Position numbers and translations under genes: made by a program. Below, one piece after another: positions 35,932-45,477 of a stretch of 64,000 bases of DNA; positions within the stretch are counted from its first letter, which is position 1; each line of letters starts with the position of its first letter. The notes below the pieces were generated by a model. That model ran no database searches. It saw nothing but the letters and a program-made list of their open reading frames with translations, and was not told the origin of the DNA. Source of the DNA: Flavobacterium algicola (lineage in GTDB: Bacteria; Bacteroidota; Bacteroidia; Flavobacteriales; Flavobacteriaceae); the NCBI RefSeq assembly GCF_022399565.1, contig NZ_JAJTUT010000001.1:1105336-1169335 (forward strand), given 5' to 3'.

Positions 35932-35958
35932 ATACCGGCCTGATTATCAGGCCGGTAT
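35932..35958 (-). terminator. terminator after susC-susD pair 2
   Basis: ATACCGGCCTGA (35932-35943) pairs perfectly with TCAGGCCGGTAT (35947-35958) across a TTA loop; minus-strand T tract follows. It is GC-rich and strong. Confidence 0.92.
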
Positions 35959-35994
35959 AATATAGAAAAATTGAAACACTTAGTGATTAATTAA

Positions 35995-37422
35995 CTAGTA
36001 ACCAGGATTTTGAGTAATTACATTAAAACTAGCTGAAATCTCAGAATCAGGTATCGGGAACAAATAAAAATTATTACTAAATGATGGGACACTAGGTATA
36101 GCTGAGGCCATTGCAGTTTGCGTTGCACCTGCAGTTACTTTATTGTATCTCAACAAGTCAAACCATCTTTGTCCTTCAAAAGCCAGTTCTAATCTTCTAT
36201 CTTTTGCGATAGCTTGTCTAACTGCAACTTGCGTATCAGCCAAAGTTGGTCCACCAGCTGCATTATATAGTTTCAAACCTGCTCTAGTTCTAATTTTACT
36301 TAATTCGGTTAAAGCTAAAGTTCTTGATGCAGTAGCATCTGTTTCTTCATTTAAAGCTTCTGCATATAATAAAATAACGTCTGCTAATCTAAGTTCAATC
36401 CAATCAACTTCACTACCCTTAGGCGTTCCTGTTGCAGTCGGATATTTGGATGATTGATATCCTTTAGTAACCGTTACATTTGCTACAATAGTTTTTGATC
36501 TTCTCAAATCGGCAGTCCCTACAGCATTTGCATCACTAGCAGTAAATGCATTTACTAAAGAAAGATCTACTGTATTAAAATCTGCTTTTGTATCACTACC
36601 TGTGTACCAAGCCCAAAAATCAGTTCCAGAATAGTCATCTGATATTGAACCTGAAATTTGTGAAGCAAAAAGTGTTTCAACATTTTTATCTACAGTAAAA
36701 ATAGTTGCATAATTAGCTCCCGAAATTAAAGAAAATCCTGCAGCAGCAGCACCATTAACAACAGCTGCTAATTCTGTTTTGGCAAGTGTAAAATCACCCG
36801 CATTAGCTCTAGTTAAATATACTTTACCCAACATACCTTGTGCAGCATATTTTGTAGCTCTACCAGTAGATGCTTTTGCAGAAGGTAAGACATCTCTAGC
36901 AGCTATTAAATCTGCTATGATTTGAGTATAAACATCAGCCACAGAACTTCTCACTAAAATAGATGTGTCTGCCGTATCTGGAGCATCTGATAAATTGATT
37001 GACACGCCACCAAAAACTTGCACCAATTTAAAATAAGACAAACCTCTTAAAAATTTTGCTTCAGCTACTTGAGTTGCATTTGAAGATTTATTGATCACTA
37101 TATTACAACTAAGTATTGACTTATACATAGTAGAATAAAAGGGACGAAAAAACAGCGCTTCTTGACTCTTAATCGCATTGCTATTAAAACTGTCAAAATC
37201 TGTATTTGGCGCTTCGTCCATATTTGCATTGTCTGCTCTAAAGTCTCCCATTACCGCCAATGGAGTAACTGCATTAACTTGATAGTAATAGGCAGCATAC
37301 AACACATTAGTAAAATCTGTTAATGACTCTGATTTCGGATCAACACTTGGTACTTGATCCAAATCTGAGGAACATGCTGTTGTTAACAACAATGACCCCA
37401 ATAATATATATATATATTTCAT
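35995..37422 (-). CDS. SusD/RagB-family nutrient-binding lipoprotein (pair 2)
   Basis: A 475-residue lipoprotein with lipobox LLLTTACSS (Cys17) and the SusD helical scaffold: SILSCNIVINKS, AEAKFLRGLSYFKLVQVFGG, TKYAAQGMLGKVYLTRAN, and the C-terminal WIELRLADVILLYAEALNEE and DRRLELAFEGQRWFDLLRY. It pairs with the SusC gene 13 bases upstream. It is clearly diverged from the other SusD in the locus, suggesting a different oligomer or block composition. The signal-peptide codons contain a short AT dinucleotide run (about 37404-37417). Confidence 0.93.
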   Translation of the reverse strand: MKYIYILLGSLLLTTACSSDLDQVPSVDPKSESLTDFTNVLYAAYYYQVNAVTPLAVMGDFRADNANMDEAPNTDFDSFNSNAIKSQEALFFRPFYSTMYKSILSCNIVINKSSNATQVAEAKFLRGLSYFKLVQVFGGVSINLSDAPDTADTSILVRSSVADVYTQIIADLIAARDVLPSAKASTGRATKYAAQGMLGKVYLTRANAGDFTLAKTELAAVVNGAAAAGFSLISGANYATIFTVDKNVETLFASQISGSISDDYSGTDFWAWYTGSDTKADFNTVDLSLVNAFTASDANAVGTADLRRSKTIVANVTVTKGYQSSKYPTATGTPKGSEVDWIELRLADVILLYAEALNEETDATASRTLALTELSKIRTRAGLKLYNAAGGPTLADTQVAVRQAIAKDRRLELAFEGQRWFDLLRYNKVTAGATQTAMASAIPSVPSFSNNFYLFPIPDSEISASFNVITQNPGY

Positions 37423-37435
37423 CTCTATTTATTTA

Positions 37436-40400
37436 TTAAAAATTAACATTTAAACCTACGGTAAAACTTCTTACTACCGGACTAGCACCATTTTGTACTC
37501 CATAAGTGATCGGCCCTAAGTAAGCTTGAGTACTGTCTTCAGTATAAACACCTTCTGGATTTAAAGAAGTATAATTTTTAGCCCATAGATATAATAAATT
37601 CGTAGCTGCTCCATAAACTCTTACAGAACTTAAACCAATCTTGCTCACTAGATCTTTATTAAGTGTATATCCTATTGTTAAATTTCTCAATGCTACATAA
37701 GAAGCATCTTGCATAAAAGCATCTAGCGGATTATTAGCATCCAAAATAATATTTCCTGCATTCGGACCAACATCTGCAACACCATCACCATTAGTATCTA
37801 CACTATTAATTACTCCACCTAGCTTTCCACTGGCTCCAAGACCACCAAATTGAGATTGATAGTAAATAGGATCAACATTCCATACTTTTGCTCCATGAGA
37901 ACCTTGTAATTGAAAAGATACATCTAATTTTTTGTATTTAAAATTTTGAGACATACCCCAGTAAAAATCCGGAGTGTTTTTTCCCATTTTTACTAGATCT
38001 CCACCCTCTGCAACAGTTTTTGTTATATCAATTTTACCATCACCATTTTGATCTTTAACGTAGTAAGCAGAACTATTTACACCAATTGCTACAGTAGGAT
38101 CTTTAATGTATTTATCTTCTACAACTCCAAGAGTTTGTATTCCCCACATTTCACCAATATTACCTCCTACATAATTTCTAAAAACTGGTGCTCTACCGCT
38201 AACTCCGTATCTCGTGTCAGCAATTTTTTCTAAACCACCCAAACTTTTAATTTCTGTATTTACAGTTGATAAATTCGTATTTATACTCCAAGAAAAATCA
38301 TTACTGTTAATTATAGAAGCTGACAATTCAAACTCTAAACCAGAACTTCTTACGTTGCCAGAATTAAGGTTTAATGTAGATATACCTAAAACTTCAGATT
38401 TAGGTTGTTTAATTAAAATATCATTAATATCAGAAGTATAGTAATCTACACTCAATTTAATACGATTATTTAAAAACCCTGTATCAATACCAAAGTTTGT
38501 TTCTGTGTTGGTTTGCCAAGTCAAATCCTCATTTGCCACATTTGCAGGTATTAAATATCCTGTACCCAATGCAGTTGGTTTTACTGTCAATACACTTAAA
38601 GCATCATAAGCACCTAAAAATGATGTTGTTCCTAAAGAACCTCTACTAAATCTCAATTTTAATAAGTTCAACACTTCGTTCTCTTTAAAGAAAGCTTCTT
38701 TGTGTACATTCCAACCCAATGAAACTGCTGGAAAAGTAGCGTATTTTTGATTTGCACCAAAACGAGAGTCACCATCTCTTCTTACAGATACTGATAGCAA
38801 GTAACGATCATCATAAGCATAATTTACCCTTCCAAAAACACTTTTTCTTGCAATGTGTTGATCAGTATTTACAGTTGTGATATCAGCAGGTGCTAATAAG
38901 TTGTAATTGATGATATCTCCATAAGGAACATTTGTTCCGTTTAACGAAACACCTTTGAAAAAAGTATTTTGAAATTCAACTCCTGCTACTGCAGAGACAT
39001 CATGTTTTCCAAATTCCTTTGCATAGTTCAAAGTAGTTTCACTTAATACAGAAGATTTTTTAAGGTAAGCATTATTTAAATTCGTTTGAGCTACACGAGC
39101 TTGTGAATCAGATTCTAAACCTCTCCAGTAATAATTTTGAGTGTCATTAAAATCTCCACCCAAAACGGTTTTAATATTTAATCCTTCAATAATACTATAT
39201 TGCAAATACGTTGTTACGTTTGCAAAATATGTTTTTTCCCATCTATCTGTATTATCTAATTTACTTGCAGGTCCTGCATCACCCGTAGATCCAATACCAT
39301 TTAAGGCTCTACCATAATGCCAATCTTGCGCTGCCATACCAGGTTGAAGCTCTGCAATTGTACTATAACCAAAAGTATTTCCACTACGGTTACCAGAGTT
39401 AAAGTTAGCTAATCCTAAAGCTACGGCTTGATTGTTTAAATCTTGTACAAACGCGATAGAAGCTGCTGTATGATATATAGGACTAATACTAGAAGCTCTC
39501 AACAAATCTCTCATATCCCACCCTAATGAACTTCTATCAGAAGTAAATCCATTAAAACTTAATCCAGTTTTGAATTTATCTCCCAGACTAGCATCAATAT
39601 TCATACGTGCATTCAATTTTTCAAAATCTTGGTTAAGTGCTACACCTTCCGTATTTTGATATCCCAAAGATCCAAAAAACTTTACATCTTCAGTACCACC
39701 ACTTACACTAAAATCATGACTAGAGCTTGCACCTGTGCGGAAAAGCCAATCTTCTACATTCACTACATCTGGTGCATTTTTGTAAGCATTAATTCTATAA
39801 TTAGCTACATTCAATTGAGCAGGAGTCAATCTAGAAAGATCATAAGTACCATCTGCAATACCCGCCTCTAAATGAGCACCCCATTGATTAGCATCCATGT
39901 TTAAATTATCATTTGTGTATTTATTTGATAAACTTGTGTAAGCATTATAACTAAAACTAGTTTTTCCCGCCTTACCTTTCTTAGTAGTTATCAAAACAAC
40001 TCCATTTGCCCCTCTAGAACCATAGATAGCAGATGATGCTGCATCCTTTAATACTTCTATACTTTCGATATCATTTGGATTTACAGTCGCTAAACTTCCT
40101 GAAATTGGAAATCCGTCAACAACAACTAATGGATCTGAATTACCTGAAATAGAAGAAGCTGCTCTAATTTGAATTTTTGGAGCTGCTCCAGGTTCTCCGC
40201 TTTGATTTTGAATTCTAACCCCAGATAATTTACCTCCTAAAGCCTCATCTACACGAGTAGCTTGAACAGCAGCAACATCATCACCACCAATTTTTGCAAT
40301 AGAACCTGTTAAATGTGATTTCTTTCTTGTACCGTAACCTACTACTACTACTTCGTCAAGTTCACTACTATTTTCAACTAATGAAATCGTTAAAGACTTT

Positions 40401-40663
40401 TGAGCCGAAATAGTTACCGATTGTTTTTTATAACCGATATATGAGAATTCAAGTACATCTCCTTTTTTGACATCTATTTGAAATTTTCCATCAATGTCTG
40501 TCGATGATCCTTTTGTTGTGTTGGCAATATTAACATTGGCCCCTGGGATAGGCATCTTATCCCCATCTAAAATTGTACCGGATAATCGATATCCGCCTTG
40601 CGCAAACAATGATATATTGAATATCATCATTAACATTAAAAAAAGTTTAGTTTTTAAATTCAT
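37436..40663 (-). CDS. SusC/RagA-family TonB-linked outer-membrane transporter (pair 2)
   Basis: A 1,075-residue TonB-dependent transporter. It shows a signal peptide (ending ISLFAQ), carboxypeptidase-like domain (GYRLSGTILDGDKMPIPGAN), DEVVVVGYGTRKKS, the plug (IESIEVLKDAASSAIYGSRG) and a beta-barrel ending SFTVGLNVNF. It is 73 residues longer than the first SusC, mostly in the barrel. With SusD pair 2 it forms one unit under promoter-operator 5 and ends at a strong terminator. Alginate specificity is inferred from the shared operator and locus. Confidence 0.94.
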   Translation of the reverse strand: MNLKTKLFLMLMMIFNISLFAQGGYRLSGTILDGDKMPIPGANVNIANTTKGSSTDIDGKFQIDVKKGDVLEFSYIGYKKQSVTISAQKSLTISLVENSSELDEVVVVGYGTRKKSHLTGSIAKIGGDDVAAVQATRVDEALGGKLSGVRIQNQSGEPGAAPKIQIRAASSISGNSDPLVVVDGFPISGSLATVNPNDIESIEVLKDAASSAIYGSRGANGVVLITTKKGKAGKTSFSYNAYTSLSNKYTNDNLNMDANQWGAHLEAGIADGTYDLSRLTPAQLNVANYRINAYKNAPDVVNVEDWLFRTGASSSHDFSVSGGTEDVKFFGSLGYQNTEGVALNQDFEKLNARMNIDASLGDKFKTGLSFNGFTSDRSSLGWDMRDLLRASSISPIYHTAASIAFVQDLNNQAVALGLANFNSGNRSGNTFGYSTIAELQPGMAAQDWHYGRALNGIGSTGDAGPASKLDNTDRWEKTYFANVTTYLQYSIIEGLNIKTVLGGDFNDTQNYYWRGLESDSQARVAQTNLNNAYLKKSSVLSETTLNYAKEFGKHDVSAVAGVEFQNTFFKGVSLNGTNVPYGDIINYNLLAPADITTVNTDQHIARKSVFGRVNYAYDDRYLLSVSVRRDGDSRFGANQKYATFPAVSLGWNVHKEAFFKENEVLNLLKLRFSRGSLGTTSFLGAYDALSVLTVKPTALGTGYLIPANVANEDLTWQTNTETNFGIDTGFLNNRIKLSVDYYTSDINDILIKQPKSEVLGISTLNLNSGNVRSSGLEFELSASIINSNDFSWSINTNLSTVNTEIKSLGGLEKIADTRYGVSGRAPVFRNYVGGNIGEMWGIQTLGVVEDKYIKDPTVAIGVNSSAYYVKDQNGDGKIDITKTVAEGGDLVKMGKNTPDFYWGMSQNFKYKKLDVSFQLQGSHGAKVWNVDPIYYQSQFGGLGASGKLGGVINSVDTNGDGVADVGPNAGNIILDANNPLDAFMQDASYVALRNLTIGYTLNKDLVSKIGLSSVRVYGAATNLLYLWAKNYTSLNPEGVYTEDSTQAYLGPITYGVQNGASPVVRSFTVGLNVNF

Positions 40664-40782
40664 GGTTTGATTAGTTTGTGATTAAAGATTAAATAACAAT
40701 TACATTAGAGTGTACATTCATTCATAAATACTTTTTATTGGTTAAAAATTAAATTGTAAGATTACCTCAAAAATATAAGCCA

Positions 40783-40814
40783 AATTGCCACACCAATCTG
40801 GTTTTCCAAATATA
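40783..40814 (-). promoter_or_regulatory. promoter-operator 5 of the alginate regulon (susC-susD pair 2)
   Basis: Plus strand AATTGCCACACCAAT (40783-40797) then CTGGTTTTCCAAATATA (40798-40814), aligned base for base with operator 4 over the second site. The -7 box in gene direction is TATATTTG (40807-40814), and a TTG lies 22 bases upstream of it within a T-rich stretch. Leader to the ATG is about 140 bases. Confidence 0.8.
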
Positions 40815-41080
40815 TGTCTTATTTTATTGTTAAAAACAAAAAATTATGGAAATTTTTAAATAAAATGTTAAAAAACTTGGATTCACTAAATTTACCGATT
40901 TTACAAAAAAGACCTACAACGTAATAAAAGCATATAAAACAATGATCAGCAGTACCTTATATCTAATTAATAAAGTATATTAATACATTTTAACGACAAG
41001 TTCAATTTGTATTTGTTTCGTTTTAATTGAAAAATAAATGCAACTATAGTATTATGAAGATTAAAATTTAACATAAAAAA

Positions 41081-41114
41081 AATCCCAATATACATTTTCA
41101 TGTATATTGGGATT
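41081..41114 (-). terminator. terminator after KDPG aldolase gene
   Basis: AATCCCAATATACA (41081-41094) and TGTATATTGGGATT (41101-41114) form a perfect 14-base stem with a six-base loop and a T tract on the minus strand. Confidence 0.9.
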
Positions 41115-41155
41115 TTTACTAAATTAAAACTTAGCTAAACTATTTCGAACAAAGA

Positions 41156-41824
41156 TTATTTTCTGAAACCTTTTATAATTTCGATACATTCTCTAGTCAA
41201 CGATTCGATTTTTGCAATGTCAAAATTACCATTAGCATCCGCTTTGATTAATTTTGAACCTAAACCTACGCAAGTAACTCCAGCATCAAACCATGATTTC
41301 AAATTTTCAGCTGTTGGAGAAACTCCGCCAGTTGGCATTATTGAAGTCCATGGTTGAGGACCTTTAATTCCGTTAACGAATTGTGGACCATATATATCCC
41401 CAGGAAACAACTTAACAATTTCGCAACCTAACTCTTCGGCTCTTGCGATTTCTGTAAGCGTACCACAACCAGGAGACCATAAAACTTTTCGTCTATTACA
41501 TGCAATAGCAATATCTTCTCTCAATACTGGAGTAACAATAAAATTAGCTCCCAACTGCATGTATAATGAAGCTGCAGCTGCATCTGTTACCGACCCAACT
41601 CCCAAAATCATTCCAGGCAATTCGACAATAGCATATTTGTTTAAAGCTGCAAATATTTCGAAAGCAAAATCTCCTCTACTAGTAAATTCTAACAAACGAG
41701 CACCTCCATCGTAACATGCCTTTAATACTTTCTTACTTACTTCTACATCTTTATGATAAAACAAAGGAACAATTCCCGTTTCTTTCATAACCTGTGCTAC
41801 TTCTATTCTTGTAAATTGAGCCAT
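41156..41824 (-). CDS. kdgA: 2-dehydro-3-deoxy-phosphogluconate (KDPG) aldolase
   Basis: Splits KDPG into pyruvate and glyceraldehyde 3-phosphate, the last step of the alginate monouronate route; cytoplasmic. The 222 residues form a class I aldolase TIM barrel: LLEFTSR (catalytic Glu46), FIVTPVL, SPGCGTLTEI and EIVKLFPG with Schiff-base Lys138, then the phosphate-binding MPTGGVSP. It may also accept 4-hydroxy-2-oxoglutarate, as Eda does. The gene starts 14 bases after the KDG kinase stop and ends at a terminator, so the two form one unit. The name eda is equally valid. Confidence 0.93.
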   Translation of the reverse strand: MAQFTRIEVAQVMKETGIVPLFYHKDVEVSKKVLKACYDGGARLLEFTSRGDFAFEIFAALNKYAIVELPGMILGVGSVTDAAAASLYMQLGANFIVTPVLREDIAIACNRRKVLWSPGCGTLTEIARAEELGCEIVKLFPGDIYGPQFVNGIKGPQPWTSIMPTGGVSPTAENLKSWFDAGVTCVGLGSKLIKADANGNFDIAKIESLTRECIEIIKGFRK

Positions 41825-41838
41825 ATTTTTTTATATAT

Positions 41839-42861
41839 TTATCTTGAAACTTTTCCTGAGAAATCACCTGATAGTAATTTTTCAATTTCTGGTTTAGTTA
41901 CTAAATTATAATCACCCGAGATAGTATGCTTTAAACAACAAGCTGCTACAGCAAAATTTAAAGCTCTTTGATTGTCTAATGGTTCTTCATTCAAACCATA
42001 AATTAAACCTCCCATAAATGCATCACCACTACCAACTCTATCAATAACAGGAGTAACTTCTTGCACTGCGGCGTTAAATATGTTTTTACCATCATATAAA
42101 ACCCCACCAATACGTTGGTGTGACGCACTAACAGAATAACGCAATGTAGTCGCTACGTATTTCAATTTTGGACATAATTTAAAAATAGTATCATATAAAG
42201 AAGGTAAAATTTCACCTTTTGTATAATCTGGATCTACTTTATCAAGACCTAGCATAAAATAAGCTGTATCAATATCACCTAGAATAACGTGGCTATATTT
42301 CAACATTTCTGGCATTACATCTTTGGGTTGTTTACCATATGTCCAAAGTTTTGAACGGTAATTCAAATCTGTAGAAATAGTCAATCCCATTTCATCAGCA
42401 ATTTGAATCGCTTCTAGACAAGCCTCGGTGGCACTTTCTGATAATGCTGGTGTAATTCCGCTCCAATGAAACCAAGTTGCATCTTTAAAAATTTCTCTCC
42501 AGTTTATTTCTCCTTTTTTCAAATCTGCCATAGAGCTATTTGCTCTATCGTAGATTACATTGCTGGCACGAGTACTAGTTCCTGTTTCTAGAAAATAGAT
42601 ACCTAAACGATCACCGCCAAATAAAACATTATCACATCCTACATTAAGTTTGCGCATTTCTTTTAAGGCACTAATTCCCAATTCATTATCAGGTATTTTA
42701 GTCACATAATCTGCAGTCATACCGTAATTGGCCAATGAAACTGCTACATTAAATTCACCCCCACCATAAGTAGCCTTGAATGATTCTGCTTGAGAGAATC
42801 TCAAATGTCTATCGGTCGATAAACGGAGTAAAATTTCACCAAAAGTGATTACTTTTTTCAT
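41839..42861 (-). CDS. kdgK: 2-keto-3-deoxygluconate (KDG) kinase
   Basis: Phosphorylates KDG to KDPG with ATP. A PfkB/ribokinase-family protein of 340 residues with GEILLRLS at the start, GGEFNVAVSLANYG (substrate region), NLNYRSKLW, and the nucleotide/anion-hole motif DRVGSGDAFMGG carrying the catalytic Asp. I start at ATG 42861, which has GGAAATAA before it; an upstream in-frame ATG at 42924 adds a hydrophobic tail that does not fit a cytosolic kinase and runs over a hairpin. It pairs with kdgA and follows the reductase and transporter genes of the same pathway. Confidence 0.93.
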   Translation of the reverse strand: MKKVITFGEILLRLSTDRHLRFSQAESFKATYGGGEFNVAVSLANYGMTADYVTKIPDNELGISALKEMRKLNVGCDNVLFGGDRLGIYFLETGTSTRASNVIYDRANSSMADLKKGEINWREIFKDATWFHWSGITPALSESATEACLEAIQIADEMGLTISTDLNYRSKLWTYGKQPKDVMPEMLKYSHVILGDIDTAYFMLGLDKVDPDYTKGEILPSLYDTIFKLCPKLKYVATTLRYSVSASHQRIGGVLYDGKNIFNAAVQEVTPVIDRVGSGDAFMGGLIYGLNEEPLDNQRALNFAVAACCLKHTISGDYNLVTKPEIEKLLSGDFSGKVSR

Positions 42862-43224
42862 CTTATTTATTTCCAAATTGATTAAAATTACAATTAACCG
42901 TAAAAACAAAAAGCAAAGTATCACTTTGCTTAGTATCTTAAATCAGTTCAAAAATAACCCTTTTTAACATTGTAAATTAATTTATTTTAGTAAAAACAAA
43001 AGGTTAATGAACAACTAAGTTATTTTCTATTACGAGATAATCTGCATTATTTATCAGCAAGCCACTAAGCGCAACACCTAACAAGCAATTTTATCCCTTA
43101 TAAAATAGATTTGCTACAATATTCACATAAAGTCATCATTTTGTGAGATTTTATAGAATATTGAAGCAAAGCTATTATCAGACTTTAATATAAATATTAT
43201 CGCCCTTTTAATCTTTTATTTTAA
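42862..43224. other. intergenic region between reductase and kdgK
   Basis: 363 bases without a gene between two genes of the same pathway and strand. The only structure is the hairpin at 42911-42931. No regulon operator is visible; a CCAAATTGATTA stretch near 42873 is at most a weak half-site. Confidence 0.55.
42911..42931 (-). terminator. terminator or attenuator in front of kdgK
   Basis: AAGCAAAGT (42911-42919) and ACTTTGCTT (42923-42931) form a nine-base stem with a three-base loop; the minus strand continues TTTTTGTTTTTA. It lies 50 bases before the kdgK start and about 290 bases past the reductase stop. Confidence 0.65.
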
Positions 43225-43989
43225 TTATATTCCTAATGCTTGACCACCACCAATTTGGATAGTTTCTGCAGTAATGAAAGATGCGTCAGCACTTGCCAAG
43301 AAAGCAACTACACCAGCAACTTCTTCTGGCTCACCTAATCTTCCTAACAATACACTACTTTTCCAAGAAGCAAAAACTTCAGGTTTTGTAGCTTTAATTT
43401 GTGCGTGAAATGGAGTATCAATAGTTCCAGGAGAAACTGCATTAACTCTAATTCCGTATTCAGCTAAATCTTTAGCAAGGGCTCTAGTGATAGATTGTAC
43501 TCCACCTTTAGAAACTGCATAGATTCCTGCACCTGGTCCTGCACCATTCCATGCTGCGTTTGAAGTGTAGTTGATTATAGATGCATTTGTACCTTTTTTC
43601 AAGAAAGGGATCGCTGCTCTTGAAGCATAAAATACAGAATCAAGATTCAAAGCCATAACGAATTTATATTCTTCGTTTGTCATTTCTTCAAAACGAGCTC
43701 TTACTCCAATTCCACCTGTATTGTTTACTAAAACATCGATTTTTCCATGTTTCTCTCCAATTTTAGCAATATTTGCAGCTACAGCATCACCATCTGTCAT
43801 ATCAAAACCATAGTATTCAGCAGTAATTCCTTCAGCAGCAAGTTCAGCCAATTTTTCAGCACCAGCTGCATCATCAATACCGTTTAAAACAACAGTATAT
43901 CCATCTTTACCTAATCTTTTAGCTACTGCAAATCCTATACCTCCAGTTGCACCTGTAATGACTGCAACTTTACCTTCTACTTTACTCAT
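43225..43989 (-). CDS. SDR-family oxidoreductase, probable DEH reductase
   Basis: A 254-residue short-chain dehydrogenase that probably reduces DEH (4-deoxy-L-erythro-5-hexoseulose uronate) to KDG with NAD(P)H. Classical SDR motifs: TGATGGIG (12-19) for cofactor, NNTGG (89-93), Asn115, Ser143 (NYTSNAAW), Tyr157 and Lys161 (YAVSK), and SPGTIDTPFH. Position between the uronate permease and KDG kinase supports DEH as substrate, as for characterised Flavobacterium DEH reductases. It lies 50 bases after the MFS gene. Substrate is inferred from context. Confidence 0.88.
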   Translation of the reverse strand: MSKVEGKVAVITGATGGIGFAVAKRLGKDGYTVVLNGIDDAAGAEKLAELAAEGITAEYYGFDMTDGDAVAANIAKIGEKHGKIDVLVNNTGGIGVRARFEEMTNEEYKFVMALNLDSVFYASRAAIPFLKKGTNASIINYTSNAAWNGAGPGAGIYAVSKGGVQSITRALAKDLAEYGIRVNAVSPGTIDTPFHAQIKATKPEVFASWKSSVLLGRLGEPEEVAGVVAFLASADASFITAETIQIGGGQALGI

Positions 43990-44039
43990 CTTTATATTTA
44001 ATTTAAATTATTAAAATCGTTATCAATTTTTTATTGTAG

Positions 44040-45311
44040 TTATGCTACTGGTTGTATTTTTTTTATCAAAAACATTATAGAACCAATAGTTAATGGTGCC
44101 AATACAGCTATGATAATAAAGGCCGGAGTATAAGAAACAGTTGTGATTTTAGGTATCAACCAGTTCATAACAATTACTGATACAGCTCCTACACTTCCTG
44201 CCAATCCTGCTAAAGTTCCAACTGATGGTCCTCTAAATAAATCACTAGATAGTGTTTGTAAGTTTCCGATAGCAAATTGAAATCCGAAAAGTACCAAGGC
44301 AACTATATAAATAAATGACATAGCGCTCTCACCATCTACAAAGAAAATTATGCCTAATAATCCCATCAAAATCAATGCACAACCGATACCAATTGTGATC
44401 TTTCTTGCCGCATCTACCGATCTTGTTTCGATTAATTTTCCACAGTACCATCCACCGACTAAACTTCCTGCCATTCCTCCTAAATAGGAAATCCAAATTG
44501 TAGAACCAATTTCGACAATACTAAAACCGTATGCAGAGTGCAAGTACAAAGGCATCCATCCTACAAACAACCACCAAATAGGCTCAATAAAGAAACTAGC
44601 AACTAATACTCCCCAAGCTTCTCTGTATTTTAAAATACTCATAACACTTAAGCCTTTTTCATTTACGACTTTCACGTTACCACCATCGGCATTACTACTA
44701 TCAACAATTAGGTTTAATTCTTCTTCAGTAATCCAAGGATGTTTGTTTGGAGTTGATTTATTAATAAACAACCATGGAATAACCCATAGAACACCTATAG
44801 CTCCAATGATAATATAAGTAGATCTCCAACCATAATGGCCATATAAAAAAGCAATTAACACAGGAGCAATTACACTACCCAAAGATGCTCCGGCATTAAA
44901 AATACCTTGAGCAATCGCTCTTTGCTTTACCGGAAACCACTCTCCGTTACTTTTTACAGCTCCAGGCCAGTTCCCTGCTTCACCAAGACCCAATAGACCT
45001 CTAAAGAGTGTAAGTGAGAATAAACCTCTAGCAAAGGCATGGAAAATAGAAGCGACAGACCATAGAATAATAGATACTGTAAATCCTAAACGGGTTCCGA
45101 TCATATCATATAACTTCCCAGACAAAAATTTACCTGCTGCATAAGTTATCATAAAGATGTTTAACATAATGGCATAATCGGCTTCGTCCATCCCTAGATC
45201 TTTTCCCATCTCAGGCCACATAATTCCAAATGCTGTTCTGTCGATGTAATTAATCACTGTGGCTAAGCAGATTAATGTAATAATCCACCATCTTAATCCT
45301 TTTACTTTCAT
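44040..45311 (-). CDS. MFS transporter of the ExuT/anion:cation symporter family
   Basis: A 423-residue inner-membrane permease with 12 predicted helices, expected to bring unsaturated uronate or DEH into the cytoplasm. Signatures: INYIDRTAFGIMWP at the end of helix 1, the GxLxDxxG-type loop SGKLYDMIGTRLG, and GLGEAGNWPGAVKSNGEWFP, typical of hexuronate transporters. A cytosolic middle loop lies around residues 190-225. It sits between the GntR regulator and the reductase on the same strand, so transport and first reduction are probably co-expressed. Substrate is inferred. Confidence 0.9.
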   Translation of the reverse strand: MKVKGLRWWIITLICLATVINYIDRTAFGIMWPEMGKDLGMDEADYAIMLNIFMITYAAGKFLSGKLYDMIGTRLGFTVSIILWSVASIFHAFARGLFSLTLFRGLLGLGEAGNWPGAVKSNGEWFPVKQRAIAQGIFNAGASLGSVIAPVLIAFLYGHYGWRSTYIIIGAIGVLWVIPWLFINKSTPNKHPWITEEELNLIVDSSNADGGNVKVVNEKGLSVMSILKYREAWGVLVASFFIEPIWWLFVGWMPLYLHSAYGFSIVEIGSTIWISYLGGMAGSLVGGWYCGKLIETRSVDAARKITIGIGCALILMGLLGIIFFVDGESAMSFIYIVALVLFGFQFAIGNLQTLSSDLFRGPSVGTLAGLAGSVGAVSVIVMNWLIPKITTVSYTPAFIIIAVLAPLTIGSIMFLIKKIQPVA

Positions 45312-45477
45312 AGTTTTAACTTATTGCTTTGACCTATTTTCGCTAAAAAAAAGCCAAAAATTACTTGAACCTACGTCTTTCAACTAGGGAGATTTATATT
45401 AATTTTCGATAAAGAGCCGACTCAAAACAAGCTCGTAATTTTTATGATATTTTATTTAAACAAAACTAAATTCACTT

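Larger units (their letters stand above)
34955..35994. other. 1-kb intergenic region with operator, terminator and a possible transposase remnant
   Basis: AT-rich and without an intact gene. It holds promoter-operator 4 (35084-35115) and the terminator of the second susC-susD pair (35932-35958). Between about 35227 and 35409 the plus strand reads, with stops and a frame break, NKILEFSMM then RKLKGKNIAV and KEKIVKYIERNWERK, which resemble the C-terminal part of IS3-type transposases. I treat this as a possible decayed remnant only. Nothing else recognisable. Confidence 0.5.
40664..41155. other. intergenic region upstream of susC 2
   Basis: 492 AT-rich bases without a gene. It holds promoter-operator 5 (40783-40814) on one side and the kdgA terminator (41081-41114) on the other. 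I see nothing else in it. Confidence 0.6.

Noticed and set aside
37404..37417. An AT dinucleotide run in the signal-peptide codons of SusD 2, a possible slippage switch.
   Set aside because: Seven units at most, in a generally AT-rich genome, and no other sign of phase variation.
42870..42884. A CCAAATTGATTA stretch before kdgK as a ninth operator.
   Set aside because: It has only one half of the palindrome and no adjoining TATATTTG box.
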